From: Pelosinus fermentans
GTDB lineage: Bacteria; Bacillota; Negativicutes; DSM-13327
NCBI GenBank assembly: GCA_002434245.1
Contig: DJJR01000012.1
Location: 1 to 64,000, forward strand
Direction: 5' to 3'
DNA length: 64,000 bases
Each line of letters starts with the position of its first letter. Within the stretch, counting starts at the first letter, position 1. A program made the translations under genes and the position numbers. The notes below the pieces were generated by a model that worked only from the letters and a program-made list of their open reading frames with translations, searched no databases and was not told the origin of the DNA. Below are positions 18,969-28,383 of the stretch, one piece after another.

Positions 18969-19817
18969 TTAAAATTTATTATCGGATGTAGCTTTTCTGG
19001 TTTGTCCAATGGCATAAAGAGAGTTGTCATAGTCCCCTAAAGCCACCATAGCAACTAACGCATCCACCAGAGCAAGCTGGGCAATCCGTGCAGTGGCGGA
19101 TTCCGACTTAAAGGCCGTTTCCTTTGTTGCTGTAAACAAAACCACATCAGCAAACTTTAGTAATGGTGATTTCCCCTGGGTAGTCATTACAATTGTAGTC
19201 GCACCCTGCTGTTTTGCCAGCTGCATACAGCGGACAACATTACGATTGCTTCCCGAATGAGAAATACCAATCGCCACATCACCTGCTTCCAGTAAAGACG
19301 CAGACATGGCCTGAATATCAGCATCACAGTGAACAAAACTTTTAAGACCCACCTTTAACAACTTGTGCTGGGCATCCATTCCCACTAACGCGCTGCCGCC
19401 GCTGCCGAAAAGCTCAATACGCTTGGCAGCAACAATCATTTTCGCCGCTTTTTCCAGCATCTTGATATCCAATATTGCTAACGTATCCTTAAGTACCGCC
19501 ATTTCTGAGAAAAAAATCTTCTGGCAAATTTCCTCTGGCGTATCTTCCCTGTCCAGCTCGGGGTCCAGCAGCTTATTGGCTGGAGCAATATCTCTTGCCA
19601 TGTTAATTTTAAAATCCTGATACCCCTTGTAGCCAATGCTTCTGCAGAAGCGAATCACAGATGCATCGCTGGTATCGACTTTTTCAGCCAATTCCGTAAT
19701 GGTATAGTTTAAAATATCGTTATAATTCTCCAACACATAATGAGCAATCTTCTTTTCGGAATTCGTAAAAAACTTTAAATGATTTTCGATTTTTACAAAG
19801 CAGGATTGATTTGTCAT
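18969..19817 (-). CDS. RpiR-family regulator (HTH + SIS)
   Basis: 282 aa. The N-terminal HTH_6 domain (ELAEKVDTSDASVIRFCRSIGYKGYQDFK) is followed by a SIS sugar-phosphate-binding domain (LFGSGGSALVGMDAQHKL, GISHSGSNRNVVR). Likely senses a phosphosugar of the surrounding cluster. Stop and next start (18933) are 35 bases apart, so it is transcribed with the dehydrogenase and aldolase. Confidence 0.92.
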   Translation of the reverse strand: MTNQSCFVKIENHLKFFTNSEKKIAHYVLENYNDILNYTITELAEKVDTSDASVIRFCRSIGYKGYQDFKINMARDIAPANKLLDPELDREDTPEEICQKIFFSEMAVLKDTLAILDIKMLEKAAKMIVAAKRIELFGSGGSALVGMDAQHKLLKVGLKSFVHCDADIQAMSASLLEAGDVAIGISHSGSNRNVVRCMQLAKQQGATTIVMTTQGKSPLLKFADVVLFTATKETAFKSESATARIAQLALVDALVAMVALGDYDNSLYAIGQTRKATSDNKF

Positions 19818-20008
19818 GTCATTTTTTCCTCTACTGCCATTTTTTATATTCGTACTGTAAACACAGTATAAGCTCTTTGAAGAAATAATTCAATTTATTT
19901 TTTAATATCTGTAAAAAAACTTCAAAAAAAGGTAAAAATATATTGCGCACCAAAAGGAGATGCGACATATTCAATCCTGCCCTGCAAAATCAATAACGTT
20001 ATGTTAAC

Positions 20009-21352
20009 TTATGCTTCATTGACAGGCTCATCAATGGTGAGCAATATAAGAAAAGCAAGTGCTGCAGCCACTCCAAAATAGAGGAACACGTTGGTAAAGG
20101 AGCTGAACTTATCAAGCAGCAGTCCTGCAATCATCGGAGAAAAGAATCCGCCCAAATTCCCCCCCGTATTGACCAAAGAGATCGCCACAGGATAGGTGCT
20201 ATTGGATGCCAATCCCATAGGATAAGCGGTAAATGCCGGCCAGCCGACGTTAATTAGGAATCCTGTCAAAAATAATGCAATTGCAACTAAATTGGCATTA
20301 TTCGGAATATTAATCAGCACAGCCATCATAATCGCTGTCGACAAGGTTGTAATAATCATCGTTGGCTTGCGGCGCTTGAGGAAGATCTTATCAGAAAGCC
20401 ATCCGCCTGCAATCGACCCAATAAATCCGCCGATCCAGGGAGCTGCAGCAACCAAGCCCATCTTCATAAATGAAAATCCTTTTTCTTTTACTAAATAAGA
20501 GGGAATCCATGTTAATAATCCATAAAGAACACTTACCATTAAGAAATAGGCAATGCAGACACCCCAAATATTCCGCGACTTAAACACCTGGGCATTGGAA
20601 TCTAAAATGGCTACTTTTTTGGCACGAATAAAGGAATCGATCCAACCCAGACTTCTCTTTACTGTCGTCTGTACTTTTTCGGCAGCAGCAGTATCCGCCT
20701 CTTGAATATAGGCTAATTCACTGGCCGACACATGCTCGCTTTTCTCCGGACTGGATTTAACGAAGAGATACCATACAATTGCCATGATGAACCCGGGAAC
20801 TGCAAACCAGAAGAACACACTGCGCCACCCATGCTCAAGAGCAATCCAAACCACAAGGGGCGGTACAAGAATGGGCGCAAACATCGTCGAAGCGATATAA
20901 AGCCCGGTTGCCGTTCCCTTTTCCTTTGCAGGAAACCAATTATTAATCGTGGATACGCAGCCAACCGGCGTAGGGCCTTCACTGACTCCCAGTAAGAAAC
21001 GGTACACCTTGATCATGAATGGCGAGGATGCCGTACCGATTAAATACGTACACACCGAAAAGCCTAAAATAGAAAGAGAAACCAGGCCGCGGGTGCCAAA
21101 TTTACTGAAGAAGAAACCCGCCGGAATCTGCGATGCCGCATACCCTAAGAAAAAAGTACTTGCAAGGGCGCCAGCTTCGAAATTGCTTAAGCCAAACTCC
21201 TGAGAAATAAATGGAAGTACAACTCCAATATTGGTTCGATCCATGTAATTGATGGCGTACGTGACGAAAATAATTCCCATGATCACCCAGCGGAAATGTG
21301 TTTTTAACTGCGCCGTTGGATTTACAATATTTATTTTTGGATTTTCAGACAT
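20009..21352 (-). CDS. MFS transporter, anion:cation symporter (hexuronate/aldonate) type
   Basis: 447 aa, about twelve membrane segments. ACS-family signature near the N-terminus: YAINYMDRTNIGVVLPFI, LGYAASQIPAGFF. Members carry galactonate, glucarate or hexuronates with protons. ATG 21352 follows TTGGAGGG; an upstream ATG at 21391 overlaps the kinase stop. Encoded directly after the kinase gene, it likely imports that kinase's substrate. Confidence 0.9.
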   Translation of the reverse strand: MSENPKINIVNPTAQLKTHFRWVIMGIIFVTYAINYMDRTNIGVVLPFISQEFGLSNFEAGALASTFFLGYAASQIPAGFFFSKFGTRGLVSLSILGFSVCTYLIGTASSPFMIKVYRFLLGVSEGPTPVGCVSTINNWFPAKEKGTATGLYIASTMFAPILVPPLVVWIALEHGWRSVFFWFAVPGFIMAIVWYLFVKSSPEKSEHVSASELAYIQEADTAAAEKVQTTVKRSLGWIDSFIRAKKVAILDSNAQVFKSRNIWGVCIAYFLMVSVLYGLLTWIPSYLVKEKGFSFMKMGLVAAAPWIGGFIGSIAGGWLSDKIFLKRRKPTMIITTLSTAIMMAVLINIPNNANLVAIALFLTGFLINVGWPAFTAYPMGLASNSTYPVAISLVNTGGNLGGFFSPMIAGLLLDKFSSFTNVFLYFGVAAALAFLILLTIDEPVNEA

Positions 21353-21387
21353 ACCAATTCCCTCCAATTTATTTTTACTGCTTGTAA

Positions 21388-22911
21388 TCACTCCGACTGT
21401 AGGATGTCCCCATTCAGTAAACCATATTGCACCCGCATCAGCTCTTTCAAATTGGGATACAACTGACGATAAATCTCACTGTGCTTCTCAAAAAAGCTCA
21501 CATTCTCAGACTTTGGTTCCACAACTCTCCCATAATCTTCAATGCAAGGAACGTCTTCGATCTTCGTATAGATTCCTGCTGCCATTGCGCCGAGCATGGC
21601 AGCTCCATAAGCAGCGGTATTGCTTGACTCAATCGTACGAATCTGCTTGTTTAAGACATCCGCCCTCAGCTGAATCGCAAGGGCACTTTTGGAAGCGCCG
21701 CCAACGCATTTGATGTATTCGGGAGAAACATTCCAGCGTTCACTGCCAATCTTGTAAATCTGCTGCATGCCATAGGCAACCCCCTCATACACAGCACGCA
21801 TAATATCAGCCTTGCACGTATTGATCGTCAATCCAAAAAACATGCCGCTGGCCCGGGTATCAAATACAGGGCTTCTCTCTCCGCATAAATAGGGAAGAAA
21901 GACCAATCCCTTTGCACCGCGGGGTGAAGACTGGGCAAGGTGTTCTAATTCTTTTTCGGAAGAAAGCTCCGGGAAAATATTCTTCAGCGCCCATTGAATA
22001 GAAGCCCCCGCAGTACTCATTGCACCATTGGACAGCCACATTCCGGGAATGACATGTCCGCGATTCATAAAGGCCGGGCTGAAATTAGGCGTATTTAAGC
22101 AAAAGGTAATCACCTCTGACGTTCCCATGCTTTGAAATACATCGCCATGCTTATGTACACCTAAAGCAAAGCTTGTCGCCGCTGTATCTGCAGCGCCAAT
22201 TGCAACTGGAATTCCCGGGGGCAGTCCAATCTGACCGGCAATATCGCTCTTTAAAACTCCTACCTTGCTGAAAGAAGGTAAAATCTCCGGTAAATATTTT
22301 TCATCAATGTCAAAAATTTCTAAAAATTCAGATTCCCAAGCGTATGGGTTTCTGACCCGCATCAACCCCGAATAAGAAGACACTGTTGGATCTACTGCCA
22401 CATTACCGGTAAGTTTCGCCCCTAAATACGTATTTAAAAACCCGATTTGAGCCGTTTGATTCCACGTTTCCGGTTCATTGCTGCGAATCCAGTTCACCGT
22501 TGCCGCCACGCAAGTCGATGGACTAGGATTATTCCCTACTCTGGCAAAATACATATTGGTGCCGCCGAACCTTTCAACACCCTCCTCTACTTCTTTGATG
22601 CTTCGATTATCAAGATACACAATACCGGGGCGTATCGCTTCCTGGTTACGATCCAGGAAAATCAAGGTAGGAGACGACACACTCAATCCGATCCCTTGCA
22701 CCTGATTCTCAAAGCCAGCCACAATCTCTTTGATCACCCTTCTTACTTCTCTAAAAACAAGGTCCATATCCATTTCGAATTGATCCTTTGCAGGGCTTAA
22801 GACATTGACGGGAAAAGACATTTCCCGGATCAATGTACCCTGCAACGTAAACAAACTCGTTTTTACACTGCTCGTCCCTGCATCAATTCCTAATACTACA
22901 CCGTCTTTCAC
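21388..22911 (-). CDS. FGGY-family carbohydrate kinase
   Basis: 507 aa with the ASKHA fold: GIDAGTSSVKTSLF at the N-terminus, AIGAADTAATSFALGV near 240, FLPYLCGERSPVFD, and GGASKSALAIQLRADVL near 405. Resembles xylulokinase, gluconokinase and erythritol-type kinases; the sugar cannot be assigned. Start is GTG at 22911, with only a weak GGTGAT ribosome site; an in-frame stop lies just upstream, so no longer form exists. Confidence 0.9.
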   Translation of the reverse strand: MKDGVVLGIDAGTSSVKTSLFTLQGTLIREMSFPVNVLSPAKDQFEMDMDLVFREVRRVIKEIVAGFENQVQGIGLSVSSPTLIFLDRNQEAIRPGIVYLDNRSIKEVEEGVERFGGTNMYFARVGNNPSPSTCVAATVNWIRSNEPETWNQTAQIGFLNTYLGAKLTGNVAVDPTVSSYSGLMRVRNPYAWESEFLEIFDIDEKYLPEILPSFSKVGVLKSDIAGQIGLPPGIPVAIGAADTAATSFALGVHKHGDVFQSMGTSEVITFCLNTPNFSPAFMNRGHVIPGMWLSNGAMSTAGASIQWALKNIFPELSSEKELEHLAQSSPRGAKGLVFLPYLCGERSPVFDTRASGMFFGLTINTCKADIMRAVYEGVAYGMQQIYKIGSERWNVSPEYIKCVGGASKSALAIQLRADVLNKQIRTIESSNTAAYGAAMLGAMAAGIYTKIEDVPCIEDYGRVVEPKSENVSFFEKHSEIYRQLYPNLKELMRVQYGLLNGDILQSE

Positions 22912-22997
22912 GCTATAATCACCACTTTAGCTGCGCTGCCGTTTCCCACCCTATGGATTATAAACGCTTTCATCTGCTCTTACCTCTCATTATTATT

Positions 22998-23762
22998 TTA
23001 TACAACAATTACTTTGATGCCGCGGTCTTCGAAAGACTGTTTCAGACTTGGCGATATTCCCGTATCCGTAATCAGCACATCGACAAGATCCGCCGGGCAC
23101 ACGCTGACTAGACCATCCGCTTTAAATTTGCTGCTGTCGGCAATGCACATGATCTGAATGCTGATTTCCAGCATTTTTTTTCTGAGAGACAGCGACTCGA
23201 TTTCGTGCTTTGTCAGACCGCCCTTTAAAGAAAACCCGATGGCCCCCATCACACAAATTTGTGCATGCATGCTTTTTAAGAATTCTTCGCCCAGTCCATC
23301 ATACAGATTGCACGTTCCCTGCTTTAAAAGACCGCCGGTCATGATGACAATTACATTTTCCCGATTGCGCAGTTCATAGGCAATTTCGATACTATCGGTA
23401 ATGACACGCAAGACCTTTTTCGGATACAGATTGCGTGCTACCTCTAATGTGGTAGTCCCCGCGTCCAAAATGATACAACCTGCATCGCTGACCAGCTCAG
23501 CAGTCTTTTGGGCAATTCTGCTTTTTTCTTCATGTCTTTCAACAGCACGCGTATTCAGCCCTGTATCTAAAGCCAAATTGTGCTTAATCGTGCTTGCTCC
23601 CCCTCGCGTACGAACAATTAGTCCTTCTTCTTCTAATTCCATCAAATCCCGTCGTACTGTCGATAAAGAAATGTTGAGGTTCTCTGCCAAATTTCCTGCC
23701 GATATGAATTCGGCATTGGTAACGATATTGAGTATTTCTTGCTTGCGTGCTGCTGGTAGTAT
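22998..23762 (-). CDS. DeoR-family regulator with probable ATA start
   Basis: Sugar-operon repressor: N-terminal HTH (RKQEILNIVTNAEFISAG, NISLSTVRRDLMELEEEG, RTRGG) then a DeoRC sensor domain (DAGTTTLEVARNL). The first ATG lies at 23690, but that would remove the first half of the HTH. Homologous coding continues upstream to a TGA near 23777 with no ATG, GTG or TTG in the right place. An ATA codon at 23762 follows GGGGGAGG by about five bases, giving 254 aa. A non-standard start is therefore the best reading; a sequencing error is the alternative. Confidence 0.8.
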   Translation of the reverse strand: MLPAARKQEILNIVTNAEFISAGNLAENLNISLSTVRRDLMELEEEGLIVRTRGGASTIKHNLALDTGLNTRAVERHEEKSRIAQKTAELVSDAGCIILDAGTTTLEVARNLYPKKVLRVITDSIEIAYELRNRENVIVIMTGGLLKQGTCNLYDGLGEEFLKSMHAQICVMGAIGFSLKGGLTKHEIESLSLRKKMLEISIQIMCIADSSKFKADGLVSVCPADLVDVLITDTGISPSLKQSFEDRGIKVIVV

Positions 23763-23984
23763 CTCAACCTCCCCCTTTCATCTGAATTTTTAAATTATCG
23801 ACCCTTTGAAAAGCTTTTCGGAGTATATATTCGTCTCATTCTTTCATTTTCCTTCTTAATTATTCAAAATAATTTATTTATTTCAAATTAATTCAAATAT
23901 TGTTTCTTTATTGTTCAAATTTATTCTTAATTCTTCTCTATAATTCATTACGATTACTTAGAAGAACTTTTAATATGAAGAAAA

Positions 23985-24016
23985 AAAGCTGTTCGCCAAG
24001 ATGCGAACAGCTTTTA
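23985..24016 (-). terminator. Terminator of the osmoprotectant ABC operon
   Basis: AAAAGCTGTTCGC / GCGAACAGCTTTT stem with a six-base loop, then a long T run on the minus strand, 14 bases after the binding-protein stop. The rest of 23763-24030 is AT-rich with no other feature seen. Confidence 0.9.
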
Positions 24017-24030
24017 AGGTGGGAGATGCC

Positions 24031-24927
24031 TTAAATGAGTCCCTTTGCTTTCAGCCATTCATTGGCCACAACTTGGGGGCTCTTTCCCTCTAAATCCACT
24101 TTAGCATTAAGAGTCATCATCTCCTCATTGGTTAGTTTACCTGCTAACAAATTCAAGGCTTCACCAATTTCAGGATGTTTTCTTAAGGTATCGGCCCGAA
24201 TAATAGGAGCGGCATAAAAAGGAGGAAACACCTTCTTATCATCTGCTAAAACTTTTAAATTGAATGCTAAAATCCGTCCATCTGTGGAAAAGGCGTCAAT
24301 TACGTCCACATTGCTGTCACGGCAGGCAGTATAGGTTAAACCTGGGTCCATACCAGCAGGGGAAGAAAATTGCATATTATAAACCGCTTTAACATTTTGG
24401 TATCCGTCAACTCGCTCCAAGAATTCATGAGTAGCACCCAACCGTAGAGCAGCGGACTGCTTGGCTAAATCACTAAAGGTTTCAATACCAAGCGCATTAG
24501 CCTGCTCCGTCCTCATGGATAACGTATAGGTATTATTAAAACCGAATGGTTTCAGCCATACAATCTGTTTTTTTGTTTCATAGATCGTTTTGACTTTTTC
24601 ATAAACCACCTCTGGATCACTAGGAGAATATTCTTCACCAAGAACGCTCACGAGAGCCGTTCCGGTATATTCAGCATAAATATCTAAATCTCCCCGGTCA
24701 ATGGCTTGGGATACTACATTGGTTCCTCCCAAGTACGCTTTTGCTTTTACCTTTATGTCTGTTTTTTCTTCAATGATACCTTTCATCATATACACCAGAA
24801 TATCTTGTTCAGTGAAATTTTTTCCACCGATTACGACAGTATTATTATCTTTCTCCCAAAAGGAAGAGCAGCCTGTTATACTCATGGAAAGCAGTATGGA
24901 AAGCAGGAGTAAAGTGATTTTCTTCAT
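24031..24927 (-). CDS. opuCC: Osmoprotectant ABC transporter, substrate-binding lipoprotein
   Basis: 298 aa. Lipoprotein signal with SITGC lipobox, then an OpuAC/ProX-type domain (VVIGGKNFTEQDILVYMMKGIIEE, YAEYTGTALVSVLGEEY). Binds glycine betaine, choline or carnitine in known members. ATG 24927 follows AAAGGAAGG. Last gene of a three-gene minus-strand operon with permease and ATPase. The symbol is by family analogy. Confidence 0.88.
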   Translation of the reverse strand: MKKITLLLLSILLSMSITGCSSFWEKDNNTVVIGGKNFTEQDILVYMMKGIIEEKTDIKVKAKAYLGGTNVVSQAIDRGDLDIYAEYTGTALVSVLGEEYSPSDPEVVYEKVKTIYETKKQIVWLKPFGFNNTYTLSMRTEQANALGIETFSDLAKQSAALRLGATHEFLERVDGYQNVKAVYNMQFSSPAGMDPGLTYTACRDSNVDVIDAFSTDGRILAFNLKVLADDKKVFPPFYAAPIIRADTLRKHPEIGEALNLLAGKLTNEEMMTLNAKVDLEGKSPQVVANEWLKAKGLI

Positions 24928-24958
24928 AGAACCTTCCTTTCGTATTGTATAATTCGGA

Positions 24959-25588
24959 TTAGGGTTGTACTGCAATTTCAATTCTCTTCAAAATATAATC
25001 AAATATCATGGATAGTAAAGCAGCTGGTATGGCACCAGCCAAGATAAGATCCTGCCTTGCCATAGCTATACCCCTAAAAATAATATCTCCCAGTCCTCCC
25101 GCCCCAACCAAGGCTGCCAAGGTGGCAACACCGATTACCATAACGGTGGCAGTACGAATACCAGCCATGATGATTGGCAGAGCTAAGGGAATCTCGATCA
25201 TAAATAAGACTTGGCGGGAAGTCATTCCCATACCGGTACCCGCATCAACAACGGCTTGGTTAACACCCAGTATTCCAGTGTAGGTATTACGTAGAATCGG
25301 CAGAAGAGCATAAATTGACAAGGCCACAATAGCTGGGCCAAAGCCAATACCGAAAAAAGGTATCATGAAGCCTAGCAACGCTAAACTGGGAATGGTTTGA
25401 AACACCGAGGTTATGCCAATAACGGCTTCGGCTAAATTCCGCTTTCGCGTAAGTAGAATGCCAAGGGGCAGTGCAATCAGGTTTCCTATAAATAAGGCCA
25501 CCAACGTAAGCTGAATATGTTCCCAAGTTCCTATCATGATCTCCGGCCAGCGATTCTGCAGCATGACTAAAAAATTATTGAACATCAT
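24959..25588 (-). CDS. opuCB: Osmoprotectant ABC transporter permease
   Basis: 209-aa inner membrane permease of the quaternary-amine uptake family: TWEHIQLTLVALFIGNLIALPLG, the EAA-type segment GMGMTSRQVLFMIEIPLALP near residue 130. Four-base overlap with the ATPase gene. Only one permease is encoded, so it probably works as a homodimer. Confidence 0.9.
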   Translation of the reverse strand: MMFNNFLVMLQNRWPEIMIGTWEHIQLTLVALFIGNLIALPLGILLTRKRNLAEAVIGITSVFQTIPSLALLGFMIPFFGIGFGPAIVALSIYALLPILRNTYTGILGVNQAVVDAGTGMGMTSRQVLFMIEIPLALPIIMAGIRTATVMVIGVATLAALVGAGGLGDIIFRGIAMARQDLILAGAIPAALLSMIFDYILKRIEIAVQP

Positions 25589-26739
25589 GATCCCTCACCT
25601 CCGAATGAAGCGACTCCATTATTGTTGCTGCGCAATTGACTTGCCATTACATCTACTAAAGAGGCTCTGGTAATAAGCCCTTTTAGTTTACTACTTTCAT
25701 CAAGCACCGGAAGAAATGCCACCTGGTTTTCACTAATTAAATTGATCGCATCATCTAGCTGCTGGGAAAGTCTCACCGTCGGCACCTCTTTCTTCATTAC
25801 ATCTTCCAATACCATAGTCTCATTGGAAAAATTCTTTTGAATTTCCCCCACTCCAGCAACTCCCAAAAATATTTCGTTTCTATCAATGACGAGCAATGAA
25901 TCAATCTTATATTTTCTCATCTTTATAAGGCTTTCTGCCAGGCCACGTTTGGGGAATGAACTAATCGGGCGAATCATAACTTCCTCAATCGTGGGCAAGG
26001 ATTCTACTTGATTCATACGATCAGCACCAAAAAAGGTTCTAACAAACTCATTAACAGGATGGCGTAAGATCTGCTCCGGCGTATCAAATTGAATTAATTT
26101 TCCATCCTGCATGATACCGATTCGATCTGCAAGTTTAATAGCTTCATCAATGTCATGGGTTACAAATACAATGGTTTTGCGGATTTTAGTTTGCAAATTT
26201 AATAACTCATCTTGTAATTGCTCCCGGCTAATGGGGTCAAGTGCACTAAAGGGTTCATCCATGAGTACGATAGGCGGATCGCCTGCCAGGGCTCTAATTA
26301 CACCCACCCGCTGCTGCTGACCACCACTTAGTTCCGCCGGAAATCGATTCTTGTATTCTTTTGCAGGAAGACCAACCATTTCTAACAGCTCATCTACCCG
26401 TTTGTCACACCTTGCCTTATCCCATTTCTTCAGATTAGGTACAAGTGCAATATTTTTCCCGATTGTCATATGGGGCAGCAAACCGATATGCTGTATCACA
26501 TATCCAATATTACGCCGCAACAGGACAGGATCTTGGTCGCCTATATCTTGGCCATGAATCAAAATAGTGCCTGATGTCGCCTCAATCAACCGATTGATCA
26601 TTTTCATTGTAGTGGATTTTCCTGAACCACTTGGACCAATCAGAGCAATGAATTCACCTTCTTTAATGTGAAGATCAATCGTATCCACAGCGTGAAAATC
26701 ATCGTTATATATCTTGCTGACATTTTTAAAAATTATCAT
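25585..26739 (-). CDS. opuCA: Osmoprotectant ABC transporter ATPase with CBS domains
   Basis: 384 aa. Walker A GPSGSGKST near residue 36, signature LSGGQQQRVGV, Walker B IVLMDEPFSALD, then two CBS domains in the last ~120 aa (RPISSFPKRGLAESLI, LVDVMASQL) that in OpuA-type proteins sense ionic strength. ATG 26739 follows AGAGGAGAA; the longer frame to 26775 has no ribosome site. Confidence 0.92.
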   Translation of the reverse strand: MIIFKNVSKIYNDDFHAVDTIDLHIKEGEFIALIGPSGSGKSTTMKMINRLIEATSGTILIHGQDIGDQDPVLLRRNIGYVIQHIGLLPHMTIGKNIALVPNLKKWDKARCDKRVDELLEMVGLPAKEYKNRFPAELSGGQQQRVGVIRALAGDPPIVLMDEPFSALDPISREQLQDELLNLQTKIRKTIVFVTHDIDEAIKLADRIGIMQDGKLIQFDTPEQILRHPVNEFVRTFFGADRMNQVESLPTIEEVMIRPISSFPKRGLAESLIKMRKYKIDSLLVIDRNEIFLGVAGVGEIQKNFSNETMVLEDVMKKEVPTVRLSQQLDDAINLISENQVAFLPVLDESSKLKGLITRASLVDVMASQLRSNNNGVASFGGEGS

Positions 26740-26796
26740 AGTATTCTCCTCTTTCTTGCCACCCACACACTTCATTCCAAGGAATTGCCCATAAAA

Positions 26797-26832
26797 CAGT
26801 ATAAAGAGGCAGCTAATACCACCCCTTTATAC
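26797..26832 (-). terminator. Terminator after the GlsB-like gene
   Basis: AGTATAAAG...CTTTATACT hairpin; on the minus strand it is followed by GTTTTAT. It separates the GlsB-like gene from the ABC transporter operon. Confidence 0.65.
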
Positions 26833-26917
26833 TTTAGTTAGGCTTTTATTTTTAGAGCATTTTTTTAGTATTTCCAAGGCAGCGCTGTTGCTAGGAATAG
26901 CTCATAAGTAATTGTAT

Positions 26918-27148
26918 CTATTTGATCAATCGTACAATCCACAGTAACACAATTGCCCCGATCGTTGCCATAATGATTTCACCGATTGTTCCATAGGCAC
27001 TTAAACCCGTGAGGCTGAACAAGAAGCCACCGATAAACGATCCAATTATACCTACGACTAGATCGCCGATAAGACCAAATCCACTGCCTTTTGTAATATT
27101 ACCGGCCAGCCATCCAGCAATCATTCCAATGATTAAAAACCAAAGCAT
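26918..27148 (-). CDS. GlsB/YeaQ/YmgE family stress membrane protein
   Basis: 76-aa, three membrane segments, glycine-rich: MIAGWLAGNITKGSGFGLIGDLVVGIIGSFIGG. Transglycosylase-associated protein family, often induced by envelope or general stress. Preceded by AGGAGGGGCAAGT. It follows the exported protein and YtxH genes on the same strand, and may belong to the same sigma-54 regulon. Confidence 0.9.
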   Translation of the reverse strand: MLWFLIIGMIAGWLAGNITKGSGFGLIGDLVVGIIGSFIGGFLFSLTGLSAYGTIGEIIMATIGAIVLLWIVRLIK

Positions 27149-27197
27149 ACTTGCCCCTCCTTTTTTTACTGAGTAAAAAGAATCTATCCCTTAAGTC

Positions 27198-27344
27198 TTA
27201 GAATTTCAAAGTTGCTCCCACGCCAAAACGCTTTCGATCGCTGCCATGATCCGGCATAAAGGCAGTATAATCAATATTGATATCCACATTGGGAGCTACG
27301 TTCACATTGGCAATTTTTGCTATACTGGCATTTAAAGATGAGGC
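27198..27344 (-). pseudogene. C-terminal relic of an outer-membrane beta-barrel gene
   Basis: Open frame of 48 codons without a start, bounded upstream by a stop at 27345. The translation ends VDINIDYTAFMPDHGSDRKR then FGVGATLKF, matching the end of the barrel protein at 14602-15093 and finishing with Phe. The signal peptide and earlier strands are absent. Remnant of a deleted gene. Confidence 0.75.
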
Positions 27345-27381
27345 TTATCGAAATCGAAAAACCGCCTTTGCATAGGAAAGC

Positions 27382-28281
27382 TTATTCAATGGATTGTAAT
27401 ACATCACCGGAAAAGTTAAGTTTTTTGGTTCCATAAATCCAAGCTGTACCATTTCCATCTATGGCGTTAGGCTTACCCCAGCTAAGACGGATCTGCTCTT
27501 TTGTCATACCTTCTTCTACGCTGGAGCTTTCAATTGTATTCCATACCTCTTGAGACCAGCCGAAAGTTAACCGCGGATCTTCCGTAAACAAGGCATCCTG
27601 CCAAGGAGGGCTTTGTGTCCAAGTATTTACCGATACATTGGTATAGCTATAAGCAATTGGCAAAATTGCCTTTTCCCCATTGACTGTGACAATTAACCAG
27701 ATGGGGTCTTGGGATTGATTACCAGCATAAACATCCACGACTGTAGCAGGACCGCCAATAGGAGTCGTGATGCTCGTTGGTATTGCATACGAACCTGGAT
27801 CATATACGCCTGTCAGCTCTCTAAATTTAGGATAAATGGTTTTACCCAAGAACTGTTGTCTCGCATTCACAAGATCGTCTGTTAATACTAAACCTTCTAA
27901 TTGTCCACGCATGGTGCGTCCGACCAACTTTTCACCAGTGTCATTTACCGTCATGTAAGCCATATATTCATTCTGGTTATTACCAGCTGGAAAGGATACG
28001 ATGTCAGTAACGGTAACTTCTTTGCCTACATGGTCAGCATAGGGAAGGCGAAGAGAACGATCCCCTTGAAATCCTTGTTCTGCCTGCCCGACTGTAAAGA
28101 TTTCATAGCCAGCAGCTTGCTTATCAGCTGGCAAAGCAAGGAAAGTGAAGCCATTTCCTGTCCATTGGGAAGTTGTTAAATTGATGGATGCTTCGGCAGC
28201 ACTCGCCGGCCAGACAGAACCAGTGACCCCCACTAGAATCAGACTTACTGTTAATAATAGACGTAAAATCATTTTTTTCAT
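27382..28281 (-). CDS. Exported protein of unknown function
   Basis: 299 aa with a clear signal peptide (MKKMILRLLLTVSLILVGV...ASAA). The middle is not recognised. The C-terminal ~45 aa (SVEEGMTKEQIRLSWGKP, then GTAWIYGTKKLNF) resemble the SmpA/OmlA fold, in which a helix with MTKEQV.. precedes a GxP-containing strand. Likely periplasmic. Start ATG follows GGGGGAAAT. Downstream of the YtxH gene by 102 bases, so probably part of the same sigma-54-driven transcript. Confidence 0.7.
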   Translation of the reverse strand: MKKMILRLLLTVSLILVGVTGSVWPASAAEASINLTTSQWTGNGFTFLALPADKQAAGYEIFTVGQAEQGFQGDRSLRLPYADHVGKEVTVTDIVSFPAGNNQNEYMAYMTVNDTGEKLVGRTMRGQLEGLVLTDDLVNARQQFLGKTIYPKFRELTGVYDPGSYAIPTSITTPIGGPATVVDVYAGNQSQDPIWLIVTVNGEKAILPIAYSYTNVSVNTWTQSPPWQDALFTEDPRLTFGWSQEVWNTIESSSVEEGMTKEQIRLSWGKPNAIDGNGTAWIYGTKKLNFSGDVLQSIE

Positions 28282-28383
28282 TTTTTATTTCCCCCTATAT
28301 TTTAGTTTTCTACTATGACACCTATGAAAATTTGCATTTATCTACTAGCTGATCATTCTTCTATCAACGCAGTCTCTATCGTC

